Below are positions 26,343-35,504 of a DNA stretch of 64,000 nucleotides, one piece after another. This DNA comes from Daejeonella sp. Lineage in GTDB: Bacteria > Bacteroidota > Bacteroidia > Sphingobacteriales > Sphingobacteriaceae. The notes under the pieces are model-generated. The model ran no database searches and was not told where the DNA came from. It saw only the letters and a list, made by a program, of their open reading frames with translations. Made by a program: the position numbers and the translations under genes. Each line of letters begins with the position of its first letter. Position 1 is the first letter of the stretch. The DNA lies in assembly GCF_030695525.1 (NCBI RefSeq), contig NZ_JAUYSS010000071.1, positions 1 to 64,000 on the forward strand. Direction: 5' to 3'.

Positions 26343-26414
26343 TTTGTTATTAATTTTGAACACCTTTTTGGTCTTAACACTCACTGTAAGCCAGCCAATG
26401 TAATAAGCGTCAAA

Positions 26415-26864
26415 ATGGAAATAGAAAAGGAAATTTACAACAAGAAATTTGAGGATAATCATCAGAAAGTGGTTGTAAACCTGATATATACTTACGGATG
26501 CATAACCAATTTACTCAGATTAAAGCTCAATAAACACAGTATTACGCTCCAGCAATACAATATTTTGAGAATTTTAAGAGGCCAGTACCCAAATCCGGCA
26601 ACAATTAACATTCTGAAAGAACGTATGCTCGATAAAATGTCTGATGCCTCCAGAATTGTTGAGCGTCTGGTACAGAAGGACCTTGTTAAACGATGTGTCA
26701 GCAATAAGGACCGAAGAGCAGTGGACATCCTGATTAGTCAGAAAGGTTTGGATATCCTGCAAAAACTTGATAGTGAAGTCTCTTTGAAGGATTTGCTTTC
26801 CAAAAATCTGAGTGATGAGGAGGCCAATACTTTAAGTGGACTGCTGGATAAGATGAGGGGGTAG
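26415..26864 (+). CDS. MarR-family transcriptional regulator
   Basis: 149 residues. The winged helix-turn-helix is visible in LQQYNILRILRGQYPNPATINILKERMLDKMSDASRIVERLVQKDLVKRCVSNKDRRAVDILISQKG; the last part is the DxR-rich wing. Flanking helices would form the dimer interface. Ligand and targets are unknown. It stands alone after the DUF5522 gene, convergent with the ZIP transporter. Confidence 0.9.
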   Translation: MEIEKEIYNKKFEDNHQKVVVNLIYTYGCITNLLRLKLNKHSITLQQYNILRILRGQYPNPATINILKERMLDKMSDASRIVERLVQKDLVKRCVSNKDRRAVDILISQKGLDILQKLDSEVSLKDLLSKNLSDEEANTLSGLLDKMRG

Positions 26865-26870
26865 GGTTTA

Positions 26871-26898
26871 GTTGAGAGTTGAGAGTTGAGAGTTGAAC
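26871..26898. repeat. heptad array (GTTGAGA x3, GTTGAAC)
   Basis: Four 7-nt units starting 6 nt after the stop of the MarR-family gene. Confidence 0.85.
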
Positions 26899-26936
26899 CT
26901 TCAATATAACATATTTTACACAAAAATGTAAATTCC

Positions 26937-26971
26937 TGCTTTCGGCTTTAAGCTTACTGCTTTAAGCTTAA
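26937..26971. repeat. heptad array (TGCTTTC/GGCTTTA/AGCTTAC/TGCTTTA/AGCTTAA)
   Basis: Five 7-nt units that end exactly at the stop codon of the ZIP transporter gene (minus strand, stop at 26972-26974). Confidence 0.8.
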
Positions 26972-27685
26972 TCAGTGTAAATAAAACCCAATCAGGGCAA
27001 TACCAATTCCAAACAGCACGGCAACCATCTTCTTCAGGTTAAATTTATGATCCACGCTCGATTCAAATAAAATGGTAGTTGAAATATGTAGAAATATACC
27101 AATAACAACTCCCATAATGCGATCAAAGTATGCATCTATATTGCCTATTGATCCTCTTCCAATCTCAAAGCTAAGCCAATAGCCCATCGGACTCATCGCA
27201 GCAAATAGAATAAGTAATCCTACTATTTTTGTTTTACTTAACTTATTCTGCATCAGTACACTACCCAATGCGAATGCAGCCGGTATATGGTGAAGCGCAA
27301 TTCCAAAAACAAGCTCATTATGCTGTTTCTGAGCTAAAGGCATCCCTTCCAGAAAGGCATGTAAACATAAACTTGCCATAATCCCAATCGGAAAAACATA
27401 TTGTTGATGATGGTGTTTATGGATATGTCCATGTTCTATTCCCTCAGAAAATTGCTCCATCACAATCTGAAGCAGAAAGCCTCCCAGGATGTATAAACCA
27501 ATCTCAGGGTTTCCGGAATGATAAACATCCGGCATAAGGTGTAAAATTGTGATTGCAAACAGATAGGCGCCACTAAAAGACAATACCAGTTTCAAACGGT
27601 TGGTGTTATCCGTCTTTAGAAGAAAGATCCCCAGTCCACCCAGCATGGAACTGCTGAACAGCAAAATTAATTCCCAGGTCCCCAT
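26972..27685 (-). CDS. ZIP-family metal cation transporter
   Basis: 237 residues with about eight membrane segments. The cytoplasmic loop GIEHGHIHKHHHQQY is His-rich, and the metal-binding helices contain CLHAFLEGMPLA and ALHHIPAAFALG, the ZIP signature. It imports Zn2+ or a related divalent cation. Its start overlaps the end of the PAP2 gene by 19 nt, placing it last in a three-gene operon. Confidence 0.9.
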   Translation of the reverse strand: MGTWELILLFSSSMLGGLGIFLLKTDNTNRLKLVLSFSGAYLFAITILHLMPDVYHSGNPEIGLYILGGFLLQIVMEQFSEGIEHGHIHKHHHQQYVFPIGIMASLCLHAFLEGMPLAQKQHNELVFGIALHHIPAAFALGSVLMQNKLSKTKIVGLLILFAAMSPMGYWLSFEIGRGSIGNIDAYFDRIMGVVIGIFLHISTTILFESSVDHKFNLKKMVAVLFGIGIALIGFYLH

Positions 27686-28248
27686 TCTTTAAATGATTTA
27701 TTCACCAGCAATATGGTATACATTATATATGCGATCATAGAACCCAGAATTGCTCCTCCCAGGATGTCAAGAGGAAAATGGACACCGACATAGATTTGGG
27801 CAAAGCTTACAGAGATGGCCCAGAATAAGCCTACAGGTAGAATTAACTTCCATTTATAATAGAAAACGAGGATAAGAAATACAGCAAGTCCAAAGTGGTT
27901 AGCCGCATGAGATGAGGGGAAGCTGTACCCGGTTCCACAGGCAATGAGATTTCTGACATCTTTTTTAATCTCAGGGTCATTACAGGGCCTTAAGCGTCCA
28001 ACTGAGGGCTTTATTACGGAGGATGAAATATAATCTGTAAGTCCAAAGCATAAGAATGCAAATAACAGAATATACCAGCCTTTTTTACGATAGTTTCTGA
28101 CTAAAAAAATTACAATGAACAAATATAGGGGAGTCCAGAAGAAGCGGTTTCTCAAAGCCGGCATCAGCCAGTCGAAGAAGGAATTACTCAGCCCCTGATT
28201 GATGCCAAAGAATAAATTCTGATCAAACTGGATAATCTGTTCAAGCAT
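27667..28248 (-). CDS. PAP2-family membrane phosphatase
   Basis: 193 residues, five or six membrane segments. All three PAP2 signature motifs are present: KPSVGRLRP, PSSHAAN and the distal VGVHFPLDILGG (Arg is replaced in the third, His and Asp kept). It probably dephosphorylates a lipid such as undecaprenyl diphosphate or phosphatidate on the outer face of the inner membrane. It overlaps both the methyltransferase (8 nt) and the ZIP gene (19 nt). Confidence 0.9.
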   Translation of the reverse strand: MLEQIIQFDQNLFFGINQGLSNSFFDWLMPALRNRFFWTPLYLFIVIFLVRNYRKKGWYILLFAFLCFGLTDYISSSVIKPSVGRLRPCNDPEIKKDVRNLIACGTGYSFPSSHAANHFGLAVFLILVFYYKWKLILPVGLFWAISVSFAQIYVGVHFPLDILGGAILGSMIAYIMYTILLVNKSFKEWGPGN

Positions 28249-28978
28249 TGTCTTTCTGGCAAATAAATATCAGACGGTCTGATTTGAATTCGTTGTAGGG
28301 ATTTAAAGAATAATCTCCGTAATGATTTAATATTTTAAAGCCACTTTTTTCGAACATATGTACAAAGTTGGCCAGAGTAAATGCCTTTACTTCTTCTTTA
28401 AATGAATAATCTTTATTCTTATGTTCAAAGGAAATGCTTTTTATTATCTTGCCATCAGCTATTTTTTTGCTGATATAAAAATCAATTCCATCTACATGTT
28501 TCACTTCCTGATTAGTAAGATGATGCAAGATCTTATAGCTGTTCAAATAGTCGAGTACCAGAATACCCCCTTTTTTTAATGATTTTCTGAAAGTTTTTAA
28601 GGCATTAATATGATCTTTTTCTGCTTCAAAGTATCCGAAACTGGTAAAAAGGTTGAACGCAATATCAAAGTAATTGATGTAAAACGGATACCGCATATCA
28701 TGCACATAAAACTGAAGTTTCTCATTTTCAAACTGCTGGGCAAACTTTATATTGGATACCGACAAGTCAATTCCAGTCACATTATATCCTTTTTTGTTGA
28801 GATATACTGAGTGTCTTCCCCTTCCGCAAGCAATATCAAGTAAATTGGAGTTTGCGGTTGGTTTAAGGTAGGCACATAGATTATCTATAAAAAATTCAGC
28901 CTCTTCATCATTGCGCTGATGGTACAGAATATGATAATAAGGAGAATTAAACCAGTTTTGAAACCACTTCTTTGGCAT
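28241..28978 (-). CDS. class I SAM-dependent methyltransferase
   Basis: 245 residues from the ATG at 28978 (MPKKWFQNWFNSPYYHILY); a longer frame to 29014 adds an unlikely leader. SAM-binding motif I is LLDIACGRGRHSVYL, followed by YNVTGIDLS and FDIAFNLFTSFGYF, then KGGILVLDYLNS. The N-terminal WFNSPYYHILYHQR is seen in a Bacteroidota group of small methyltransferases of unknown substrate. First gene of the methyltransferase-PAP2-ZIP operon. Confidence 0.88.
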   Translation of the reverse strand: MPKKWFQNWFNSPYYHILYHQRNDEEAEFFIDNLCAYLKPTANSNLLDIACGRGRHSVYLNKKGYNVTGIDLSVSNIKFAQQFENEKLQFYVHDMRYPFYINYFDIAFNLFTSFGYFEAEKDHINALKTFRKSLKKGGILVLDYLNSYKILHHLTNQEVKHVDGIDFYISKKIADGKIIKSISFEHKNKDYSFKEEVKAFTLANFVHMFEKSGFKILNHYGDYSLNPYNEFKSDRLIFICQKDNA

Positions 28979-29049
28979 ATGCAGATCACAGGATATGGAG
29001 GCAAATATATACATTTACTGTTTTACAGTTATGAATTGGATGTAATTGT

Positions 29050-29057
29050 TATTTTTG
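29050..29057 (+). promoter_or_regulatory. -7 box TATTTTTG for glmM
   Basis: A full TAnnTTTG match 18 nt upstream of the GTG start of the glmM-like gene. The short leader and lack of a good -33 keep confidence modest. Confidence 0.35.
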
Positions 29058-29074
29058 CTCAATAATTTTTTAAA

Positions 29075-30466
29075 GTGGCTTTAATAAAATCAATCTCCGG
29101 AATCAGGGGTACAATAGGTGGATTGGCAGGAAATGGTTTGACACCAACTGACATCGTGAAATTTACTTCAGCTTATGGCCGTTGGGTCAAAGCCAGTACA
29201 GGCAAGAATAAGGTAGTTATTGGCAGAGACGCCAGAATCTCGGGCGAAATGGTCCGTAATCTGGTGGTTGGTACTCTGCAAAGCATAGGAATTGACGTGG
29301 TCGATCTGGGCCTGTCAACCACACCAACGGTTGAAGTAGCGGTGCCCGATGAAAATGCGGGAGGTGGTATCATTCTGACTGCCAGTCATAATCCAAAGCA
29401 ATGGAATGCCCTGAAGCTTTTGAATGAAAAAGGAGAATTTATTTCTGATCAGGAGGGCCAATTAGTTTTATCAATGGCAGAGGAGAGTGATTTTGAATTT
29501 GCGGATGTTGGTGCATTGGGTAAGGTTACTTATGACGACAGCTATTTACAAAAGCATATAGATAAGGTACTGGAATTGTCTCTGGTAGATGCAGAAGCTG
29601 TTCGAAATGCCAATTTTAAAATAGCAATTGACTGTGTAAATTCTTCAGGTGGGATATTTGTACCCGCACTTCTAAAAGCGCTGGGTGTAAAGACCATTTT
29701 TGAACTTTACTGTGAACCTGATGGTGAGTTTCCCCACAATCCTGAACCATTACCTGAAAATCTGATTGATCTTTCACGTCTGGTAGTGGCCAAAAAGGCC
29801 GACCTTGGTATTGCTGTGGATCCTGATGTTGATAGATTATGTTTCGTATGTGAGGATGGATCAATGTTTGGAGAGGAATATACGCTGGTTGCGGTTGCAG
29901 ATTATGTTCTCAAACATACCCCCGGGAATACGGTTTCCAATTTATCCTCAACCCGTGCTTTAAGGGATGTTACTGAATCTGCAGGCGGAACTTATCATGC
30001 TGCTGCTGTAGGTGAAGTAAATGTGGTCAACAAAATGAAAGAAACCCAGGCAATTATTGGAGGAGAGGGAAATGGAGGGGTGATCTATCCTGAATCTCAC
30101 TATGGCCGGGATGCCCTGGTCGGGATTGCTTTATTTTTGACTCATCTTGCAAAAAGCAGGCAACCTGTTTCGGTGCTGCGAGCTTCTTATCCTGCATATT
30201 ATATTTCAAAAAATAAAATCACACTTACCCCGGAAATGGATATCGATTCCCTATTAAGAGATGTTGAAAAGAGATACAAGAAGCAGCCCCACAGCACTAT
30301 TGATGGATTAAAAATAGAATTTGATAAACAATGGGTACATCTACGAAAATCGAATACTGAACCTATAATCAGAATTTATTCAGAGAGTAGTTCCGAAACA
30401 GGTGCTGAATACCTCGCCCAGAAAATCATATCAGATATAAAAGAAATTTTGCGTTTAACTGAATAG
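29075..30466 (+). CDS. glmM: phosphoglucosamine mutase (GlmM)
   Basis: 463 residues, starting at GTG 29075 with ALIKSISGIRGTIGG. The catalytic phosphoserine loop TASHNPKQWNALK is at about residue 101, the metal loop is DPDVDRLCFV, the sugar loop GGEGNGGVI, and the C-terminal phosphate-binding loop RKSNTEPIIRIYSE. This converts glucosamine-6-P to glucosamine-1-P for UDP-GlcNAc synthesis. The sequence resembles the Bacteroidota phosphohexomutase group that is annotated either as GlmM or as phosphoglucomutase/phosphomannomutase, so some uncertainty in substrate remains. Confidence 0.88.
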   Translation: MALIKSISGIRGTIGGLAGNGLTPTDIVKFTSAYGRWVKASTGKNKVVIGRDARISGEMVRNLVVGTLQSIGIDVVDLGLSTTPTVEVAVPDENAGGGIILTASHNPKQWNALKLLNEKGEFISDQEGQLVLSMAEESDFEFADVGALGKVTYDDSYLQKHIDKVLELSLVDAEAVRNANFKIAIDCVNSSGGIFVPALLKALGVKTIFELYCEPDGEFPHNPEPLPENLIDLSRLVVAKKADLGIAVDPDVDRLCFVCEDGSMFGEEYTLVAVADYVLKHTPGNTVSNLSSTRALRDVTESAGGTYHAAAVGEVNVVNKMKETQAIIGGEGNGGVIYPESHYGRDALVGIALFLTHLAKSRQPVSVLRASYPAYYISKNKITLTPEMDIDSLLRDVEKRYKKQPHSTIDGLKIEFDKQWVHLRKSNTEPIIRIYSESSSETGAEYLAQKIISDIKEILRLTE

Positions 30467-30579
30467 TCTGTCCATTAAAAAAAGTCATTAATCTGTTGAA
30501 TACTACAAACATTAATGTTTTACATCTGCTTTTACCGAGGTTGCTGTAATTAATTTAATCTGTTGAATAATTTATTAAA

Positions 30580-31716
30580 ATGCGTGTATATCTGGATAAT
30601 GCCGCCACTACCCCTTTAGACAAAGAGGTACTGAATACGATTTATGAGGTAATGGAAAGTCACTATGGCAATCCTTCTTCCATTCACGCTCATGGGCGCG
30701 AAGTACGTACTTTGATCGAAAAGGCTAGAAAAAGTATTGCAAGCCTTCTGCATGCCTCACCATCCGAATTTTTCTTTACTTCAGGTGGTACAGAAGCAGA
30801 TAACATGGCGATTCGTTGCGGTATTATCGATCATGGTATCAAACATGCCATTAGCAGTACTATTGAGCACCATGCTGTTTTGCATACCCTTCAAGCACTT
30901 GAAAATAGTGGTTTGATCAGGTTGAGTTATGTTGATACAGATGAAAAGGGAATTATTAATTACCAGCATCTTGAAGAGCTTCTGAACTCAAATGAACGCA
31001 GTTTTGTTTCCCTGATGCATGCTAATAATGAATTGGGAACATTGACTGATATTGAACTGGTAGGGGAATTATGTGAAAAGTATAATGCAATCTTTCATTG
31101 TGATACCGTACAGAGCATGGGACACTATCCACATGATCTTAGCAAGCTGAAGGTTCATTTTCTAGTTTGTGCAGCGCACAAACTTCATGGACCAAAAGGA
31201 GTAGGCTTCTTATATATTAACCACAAGATTAAAATCAATCCGATGATTTTTGGAGGTTCTCAGGAGAGAAACATGAGGGGTGGAACAGAGAATGTATATG
31301 GTATAGCAGGTTTATCAAAAGCACTTGAAATTGCCTATAAAGACATGAATGAGCATCAGGAATATATTCAGGGACTTAAATCCTATATGATGCAGGAATT
31401 AATAAAAAATATACCCGGAATTGGGTTTAATGGGGAAACAGATCCTGAAAAAAGTCTTTATACAGTATTGAATGTTTCTTTTCCGGAAATGGAGATGGCT
31501 GATATGCTGCTCTTTAGCCTGGATATATCGGGAATTTCCGCTTCGGGTGGAAGTGCCTGCAGTTCGGGCACCAATATAGGCTCACACGTTCTGAACGGAA
31601 TTCATGCCAATCCAAACCGACCTGCGGTACGCTTTTCTTTTAGTAAATACAATACCAGGGAAGAGATAGATTATGTAGTCTTGAAGCTAAAAGAGCTTTG
31701 CCATGTTGAGGTTTAA
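30580..31716 (+). CDS. cysteine desulfurase (NifS/IscS-like)
   Basis: 378 residues. MRVYLDNAATTPLDKEVL opens the fold; TSGGTEADNMAIR and TIEHHAV are PLP-site motifs; the PLP Lys is in CAAHKLHGPKGVG; the active-site Cys is in SGGSACSSGTNIGSHV, with the short loop typical of group I desulfurases. It supplies sulfur for iron-sulfur cluster assembly or tRNA thiolation. No scaffold gene is adjacent. Confidence 0.93.
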   Translation: MRVYLDNAATTPLDKEVLNTIYEVMESHYGNPSSIHAHGREVRTLIEKARKSIASLLHASPSEFFFTSGGTEADNMAIRCGIIDHGIKHAISSTIEHHAVLHTLQALENSGLIRLSYVDTDEKGIINYQHLEELLNSNERSFVSLMHANNELGTLTDIELVGELCEKYNAIFHCDTVQSMGHYPHDLSKLKVHFLVCAAHKLHGPKGVGFLYINHKIKINPMIFGGSQERNMRGGTENVYGIAGLSKALEIAYKDMNEHQEYIQGLKSYMMQELIKNIPGIGFNGETDPEKSLYTVLNVSFPEMEMADMLLFSLDISGISASGGSACSSGTNIGSHVLNGIHANPNRPAVRFSFSKYNTREEIDYVVLKLKELCHVEV

Positions 31717-31807
31717 TCTTGAACACTGAGTCTAAACATCGTATCAATTTGCTTTTATTATCGATTTTTCGTAAATTGATTAAATACTTTAGAAAAAGGA
31801 GGAAATC

Positions 31808-31990
31808 ATGGCTAAAAAACATGTTCCCAAACATTCTGTTAAAGGTATTCCTAAAGATGAGCAGACAAAGCCATCACATGAAAAGCATTTCACTACAGGC
31901 TTGGTACGGGGATACAGTTTCAGTCAGCATTCCCATGGGCGTGTCAATCATCATTCCATCGGATTCAATCATGAACCCGGAACGATGTAA
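31808..31990 (+). CDS. small His-rich basic protein, family not recognised
   Basis: 60 residues with nine His and many Lys (MAKKHVPKHSVKGIPK, then HSHGRVNHHSIGFNHEPG). I do not recognise a family. It is supported as a gene by an unusually strong Shine-Dalgarno AGGAGG at 31797-31802, five bases before the ATG, in a phylum that rarely uses one, and by a terminator 5 nt after the stop. A longer overlapping frame (31719-31997) in another phase lacks these signals. The composition suggests metal or nucleic acid binding, but no function can be assigned. Confidence 0.7.
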   Translation: MAKKHVPKHSVKGIPKDEQTKPSHEKHFTTGLVRGYSFSQHSHGRVNHHSIGFNHEPGTM

Positions 31991-31995
31991 GTTTT

Positions 31996-32022
31996 AAATC
32001 CCGCAGCCGCGGGATTTTTTTA
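31996..32022 (+). terminator. rho-independent terminator after the small His-rich gene
   Basis: Stem AAATCCCGC / GCGGGATTT with a 4-nt loop (AGCC), followed by a T-run. Confidence 0.92.
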
Positions 32023-32050
32023 TATTTAGGATTATTTAATTTGATTGTTG

Positions 32051-32947
32051 ATGCAACGCAGAATTTTTTTACAAGGTACTGGTCTCTCATTGGCTATGTT
32101 GGCCATTGCGAATAATAAAACTCTGGCTAATTTTTTAAGGCAGCCTGCCTATAAATTTACCCCTTTAAGAAATGATGTGGGGATATTTACTGAGCAGGGA
32201 GGTACTATAGCTTGGTTATCAAATCATTCGGGAATGGCAGTAGTCGATACACAATTTGTTGATCCGGCAACTCATCTGATAGCAGAACTAAAGAAAATTT
32301 CGTCAAAACCATTGAATTATGTGATCAATACCCATCATCACGGAGATCATACGGGTGGAAATCTTGCCTTTAAGGGATTGGCTGAGAAGGTAGTTGGACA
32401 TATTAACTGTCTTGCGAACCATAGGAAAACGGCCGCAACTCAGAAATCTGAAGACAAGCAATTATTTGCTGATACTGTATTTCAGGATAATTGGAAAGTT
32501 AAACTTGGTTCTGAACGTATTCAGGCGCATTATTTTGGTGCAGGACATACCAATGGGGATATAATTGTGCATTTTGAGCATGCAAACATTGCTCATATGG
32601 GAGATCTGATGTTCAATAAAAGATTTCCTTTTGTTGACAGAGCTGGGGGTGCAAACATTCAAAGCTGGGTGAATGTACTGGATAAAACCATTGCTAAATT
32701 CGATAAAGATACCTTATTTGTTTTCGGCCATTCTGCAGATCCTGCAAAAGTTACAGGTGGCAAAGAGGAAATTAGAGCTATGCAGAACTACCTTGAAAAG
32801 CTGCTTCTTTTTGTGAAAAATGAGATTAAAGCTGGAAAATCTAAAGATGATATATTAAAAGCCCAAACAATTCCCGGTGCAGAAGATTTTCAGGGACAAG
32901 GAATTCAAAGAAGTTTGACTGCGGCTTATGAAGAATTAAGTTCTTAG
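32051..32947 (+). CDS. exported metallo-beta-lactamase-fold hydrolase
   Basis: 298 residues from ATG 32051 (an in-frame TTG at 32045 is possible). MQRRIFLQGTGLSLAML looks like a Tat-type signal (RR then F-L). The zinc site THHHGDHTGGN, the second-site HTNGDIIVHF and the third His in VFGHSADP are intact. The sequence resembles the MBL fold group that includes quinoprotein-relay and beta-lactamase-like hydrolases; substrate unknown. Its 3' region is followed by a cluster of palindromic repeats. Confidence 0.85.
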   Translation: MQRRIFLQGTGLSLAMLAIANNKTLANFLRQPAYKFTPLRNDVGIFTEQGGTIAWLSNHSGMAVVDTQFVDPATHLIAELKKISSKPLNYVINTHHHGDHTGGNLAFKGLAEKVVGHINCLANHRKTAATQKSEDKQLFADTVFQDNWKVKLGSERIQAHYFGAGHTNGDIIVHFEHANIAHMGDLMFNKRFPFVDRAGGANIQSWVNVLDKTIAKFDKDTLFVFGHSADPAKVTGGKEEIRAMQNYLEKLLLFVKNEIKAGKSKDDILKAQTIPGAEDFQGQGIQRSLTAAYEELSS

Positions 32948-33358
32948 CGTTATTTGACTCATTAATTGAAGGATTAAGTTTCAATAATTTCACCCTTTCA
33001 TTGTCACGGGTAAACTCTAATTTTATTTTAGCCTCTTAGTAATCCAATGTATTAATCAAAGTATTTATGAGATGACACCAGTACGGTTGCTCAATAGGCT
33101 CCAGCTTTCGTCAACGGGTATGTTCGTTTTCGGGCTTAAGCCCATAGACTACAATATTTGGAAGTGCTGTAATATTAAAAATTCGGGTTAGAAAATGGTA
33201 AATGTGGATAATATATCGGTATTTCGGTGCTAAAGCACCAGTATTTGTTCCGTTCTGTTCGTTTAGGTTTTGGGCTGAAGCCCGGAATGAAAACCGGATC
33301 TTTATCCGGAGCTAAAGCACCGGGCTATTCAGCGATAAGGCTATACCAATAGGCCTCT
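32948..33358. repeat. intergenic cluster of palindromic repeats
   Basis: A 411-bp gap between convergent genes contains several short palindromes: GGGCTTAAGCCC (33132-33143), GGTGC-TAAA-GCACC (33226-33239), GGGCTGAAGCCC (33272-33283, one mismatch in the centre), CCGGAT-CTTT-ATCCGG (33294-33309), and a further GCTAAAGCACCGGGC. The words GGGCT(T/G)AAGCCC and GCTAAAGCACC recur. It looks like a dispersed palindromic repeat (REP/BIME-like) insertion that would fold into several hairpins at the 3' ends of both genes. Confidence 0.65.
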
Positions 33359-34201
33359 TTACGCCAGCATTTTCAAAAATGATCCCAGTTTCGCTTTCAT
33401 TTGCCTTCTGTCAACAATAAAGTCCAAAAAACCATGCTCCAGTACAAATTCTGATGTTTGGAAGCCTTTGGGAAGATCTTTTTTTATGGTTTCTTTGATT
33501 ACTCTGGGACCTGCAAAGCCTATTAAAGCGCCAGGCTCCGAGATATTAATGTCGCCCAGCATCGCATAAGAAGCGGTAACTCCGCCTGTTGTCGGATCTG
33601 TAAGCAATGAAATATAGGGAATTTTTGCCTGGCTCAACAGTGCTAATTTCGCGGAAGTTTTGGCCATTTGCATCAGTGAAAATGCAGCCTCCATCATCCT
33701 TGCACCACCCGATTTTGAGATCATCATGAATGGAATCTTATGCTTGATGCTGAAATCAATAGAACGGGCGATTTTTTCACCAACAACAGAACCCATCGAT
33801 CCCCCAATAAAATTAAAATCCATACAGGCAATGACCAGACCCTGCCCTGCTAATTTACCCGTGGCAGAGCGTATGGCATCGTTTAATCCTGTTTTAGCAT
33901 AGCTTTCTTCCAGTCTGTCGGTATACTTTTTAGTATCGGTAAAATTCAGGGGATCAGCTGATCGTATATTGGGAAATAATTCAGTGAATTCATTATTGTC
34001 GAATAGAATTTCAAAATATTCTTTTGAACCTATGCGCAAATGGTAGGCACAGTATTGGCAAACGTATTTATTTTCTACCTGTTCTGCGTAATGCAGAGGT
34101 TTTTTACATGAAGGACATTTATTCCATAACCCGTCGGGTGTCTCTTTTTTTTCCTCTGTGGAAGTTATAATCCCCTTTTTTTCTCTCTTAAACCAGGCCA
34201 T
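33359..34201 (-). CDS. accD: acetyl-CoA carboxylase carboxyltransferase subunit beta
   Basis: 280 residues. The N-terminal zinc ribbon CPSC-x15-18-CQYC is complete (about residues 29-56), followed by the crotonase-like carboxyltransferase core: [55 protein letters not shown], and [35 protein letters not shown]. With AccA it transfers the carboxyl group from biotin to acetyl-CoA in fatty acid synthesis. It is divergent from the aldolase gene. Confidence 0.96.
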   Translation of the reverse strand: MAWFKREKKGIITSTEEKKETPDGLWNKCPSCKKPLHYAEQVENKYVCQYCAYHLRIGSKEYFEILFDNNEFTELFPNIRSADPLNFTDTKKYTDRLEESYAKTGLNDAIRSATGKLAGQGLVIACMDFNFIGGSMGSVVGEKIARSIDFSIKHKIPFMMISKSGGARMMEAAFSLMQMAKTSAKLALLSQAKIPYISLLTDPTTGGVTASYAMLGDINISEPGALIGFAGPRVIKETIKKDLPKGFQTSEFVLEHGFLDFIVDRRQMKAKLGSFLKMLA

Positions 34202-34366
34202 TTCGGATGTGTGTATAGCCTACAAAGAAACAAAAATTTTAAGAAAGCAATGCCCATCATAATAATAGAATTAAACTTATCATTCATGGTATAGAATTAT
34301 TAAGCTTATTGCTTGATTTTGAGCCTATTTTTCATAATTTCGATCATCGTACATAAAATTAAAATC

Positions 34367-35446
34367 ATGAATTTAAAAGAATTTAAGGGTGTTTTGCATG
34401 GGGATGCGGTTCAGGAATTATTTGAAGTGGCCAAAAAACATCAATTTGCCCTGCCAGCAGTAAATGTAATTGGTACAAATTCGATCAATGCAGTAATGGA
34501 GACAGCTAAGTCTGTCAATTCTCCGGTAATAATTCAGCTTTCAAATGGTGGGGCACAGTTCTACGCCGGGAAGTCACTGAAAAATGATAATTTAAATGCA
34601 TGTATACTTGGGGGAGTATCAGCGGCACAACATATACATCTTCTCGCTGAACATTACGGAGTGGCCGTGATTTTACACACAGACCACGCTGCTAAGAAAC
34701 TATTACCCTGGATTGATGGACTATTGGATCATGGGGAACGTTTTTTTGCTCAAACTGGTAAACCACTATATTCCTCACATATGCTCGACCTGTCGGAAGA
34801 GCCGATTGAAGAGAATATTGAGATCAGTAAAAAGTATTTAAGCCGTATGAAAGGCCTGGGGATGACGCTTGAAATTGAACTCGGGGTAACCGGCGGAGAA
34901 GAGGATGGTGTGGATAACAGTGATGTTGACAGTTCTAAATTATATACTCAGCCTTCTGAAGTTGCTTATGCTTATAAAGAACTAAGTACTGTCAGTGAGA
35001 AATTTACTGTTGCTGCAGCTTTTGGAAATGTCCATGGTGTTTATAAGCCTGGCAATGTGAAATTACAACCGGTTATTCTGAAGAACTCCCAGGATTTTGT
35101 TCGTTCTGAGTTTAATATCAGCACAGAGAAACCTGTAAATTTTGTATTCCATGGCGGCTCAGGATCTTCACAGGAAGAAATTCGGGAAGCGATATCCTAT
35201 GGAGCTATTAAAATGAATATTGATACCGATATGCAATGGGCATTCTGGGAAGGTATAAAAGATTATTACCAATCAAAAGAAGCTTACCTCCAAAGTCAGA
35301 TAGGCAATCCGGATGGGGAGGACTCGCCTAATAAAAAATATTATGATCCGCGTGTCTGGCTTCGAAAAGGGGAGGAAAATTTTGTTAAAAGGCTGACTCA
35401 GGCCTTTGATGATCTTAATTGTATAAACGTCAACGATAGACTATAA
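34367..35446 (+). CDS. fbaA: class II fructose-bisphosphate aldolase
   Basis: 359 residues from ATG 34367 (MNLKEFKGVLHGDAVQEL), the same length as E. coli FbaA; the longer frame to 34313 is hydrophobic and rejected. Zinc-binding residues are in LHTDHAAKKLLPW, ELGVTGGEEDGVDNS, FGNVHGVY and FVFHGGSGSSQEEI; KMNIDTDMQWAFWEGI binds phosphate. It splits fructose-1,6-bisphosphate in glycolysis. A long perfect hairpin follows immediately. Confidence 0.96.
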   Translation: MNLKEFKGVLHGDAVQELFEVAKKHQFALPAVNVIGTNSINAVMETAKSVNSPVIIQLSNGGAQFYAGKSLKNDNLNACILGGVSAAQHIHLLAEHYGVAVILHTDHAAKKLLPWIDGLLDHGERFFAQTGKPLYSSHMLDLSEEPIEENIEISKKYLSRMKGLGMTLEIELGVTGGEEDGVDNSDVDSSKLYTQPSEVAYAYKELSTVSEKFTVAAAFGNVHGVYKPGNVKLQPVILKNSQDFVRSEFNISTEKPVNFVFHGGSGSSQEEIREAISYGAIKMNIDTDMQWAFWEGIKDYYQSKEAYLQSQIGNPDGEDSPNKKYYDPRVWLRKGEENFVKRLTQAFDDLNCINVNDRL

Positions 35447-35492
35447 ACTAATTTAAAGGGCTTTTCTGTTGAGAAAGGCCCTTTAAATTAGT
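35447..35492. terminator. 15-bp hairpin between fbaA and GNAT gene
   Basis: Arms ACTAATTTAAAGGGC (35447-35461) and GCCCTTTAAATTAGT (35478-35492) are perfectly complementary around a 16-nt loop that itself has TTTTCtgttGAGAAA pairing. No long T-run follows, so it may be a terminator or a 3'-end stabilising structure. Confidence 0.7.
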
Positions 35493-35504
35493 ATAAATTA
35501 TTTC

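Noticed and set aside
31719-31997. 92-residue open frame overlapping the small His-rich gene
   Set aside because: No ribosome-binding site or recognisable family, whereas the frame starting at 31808 has a strong one and ends just before a terminator.
32948-33358. The palindrome cluster considered as a complete insertion sequence
   Set aside because: No transposase frame, no flanking target duplication was recognised; hairpin repeats explain it better.
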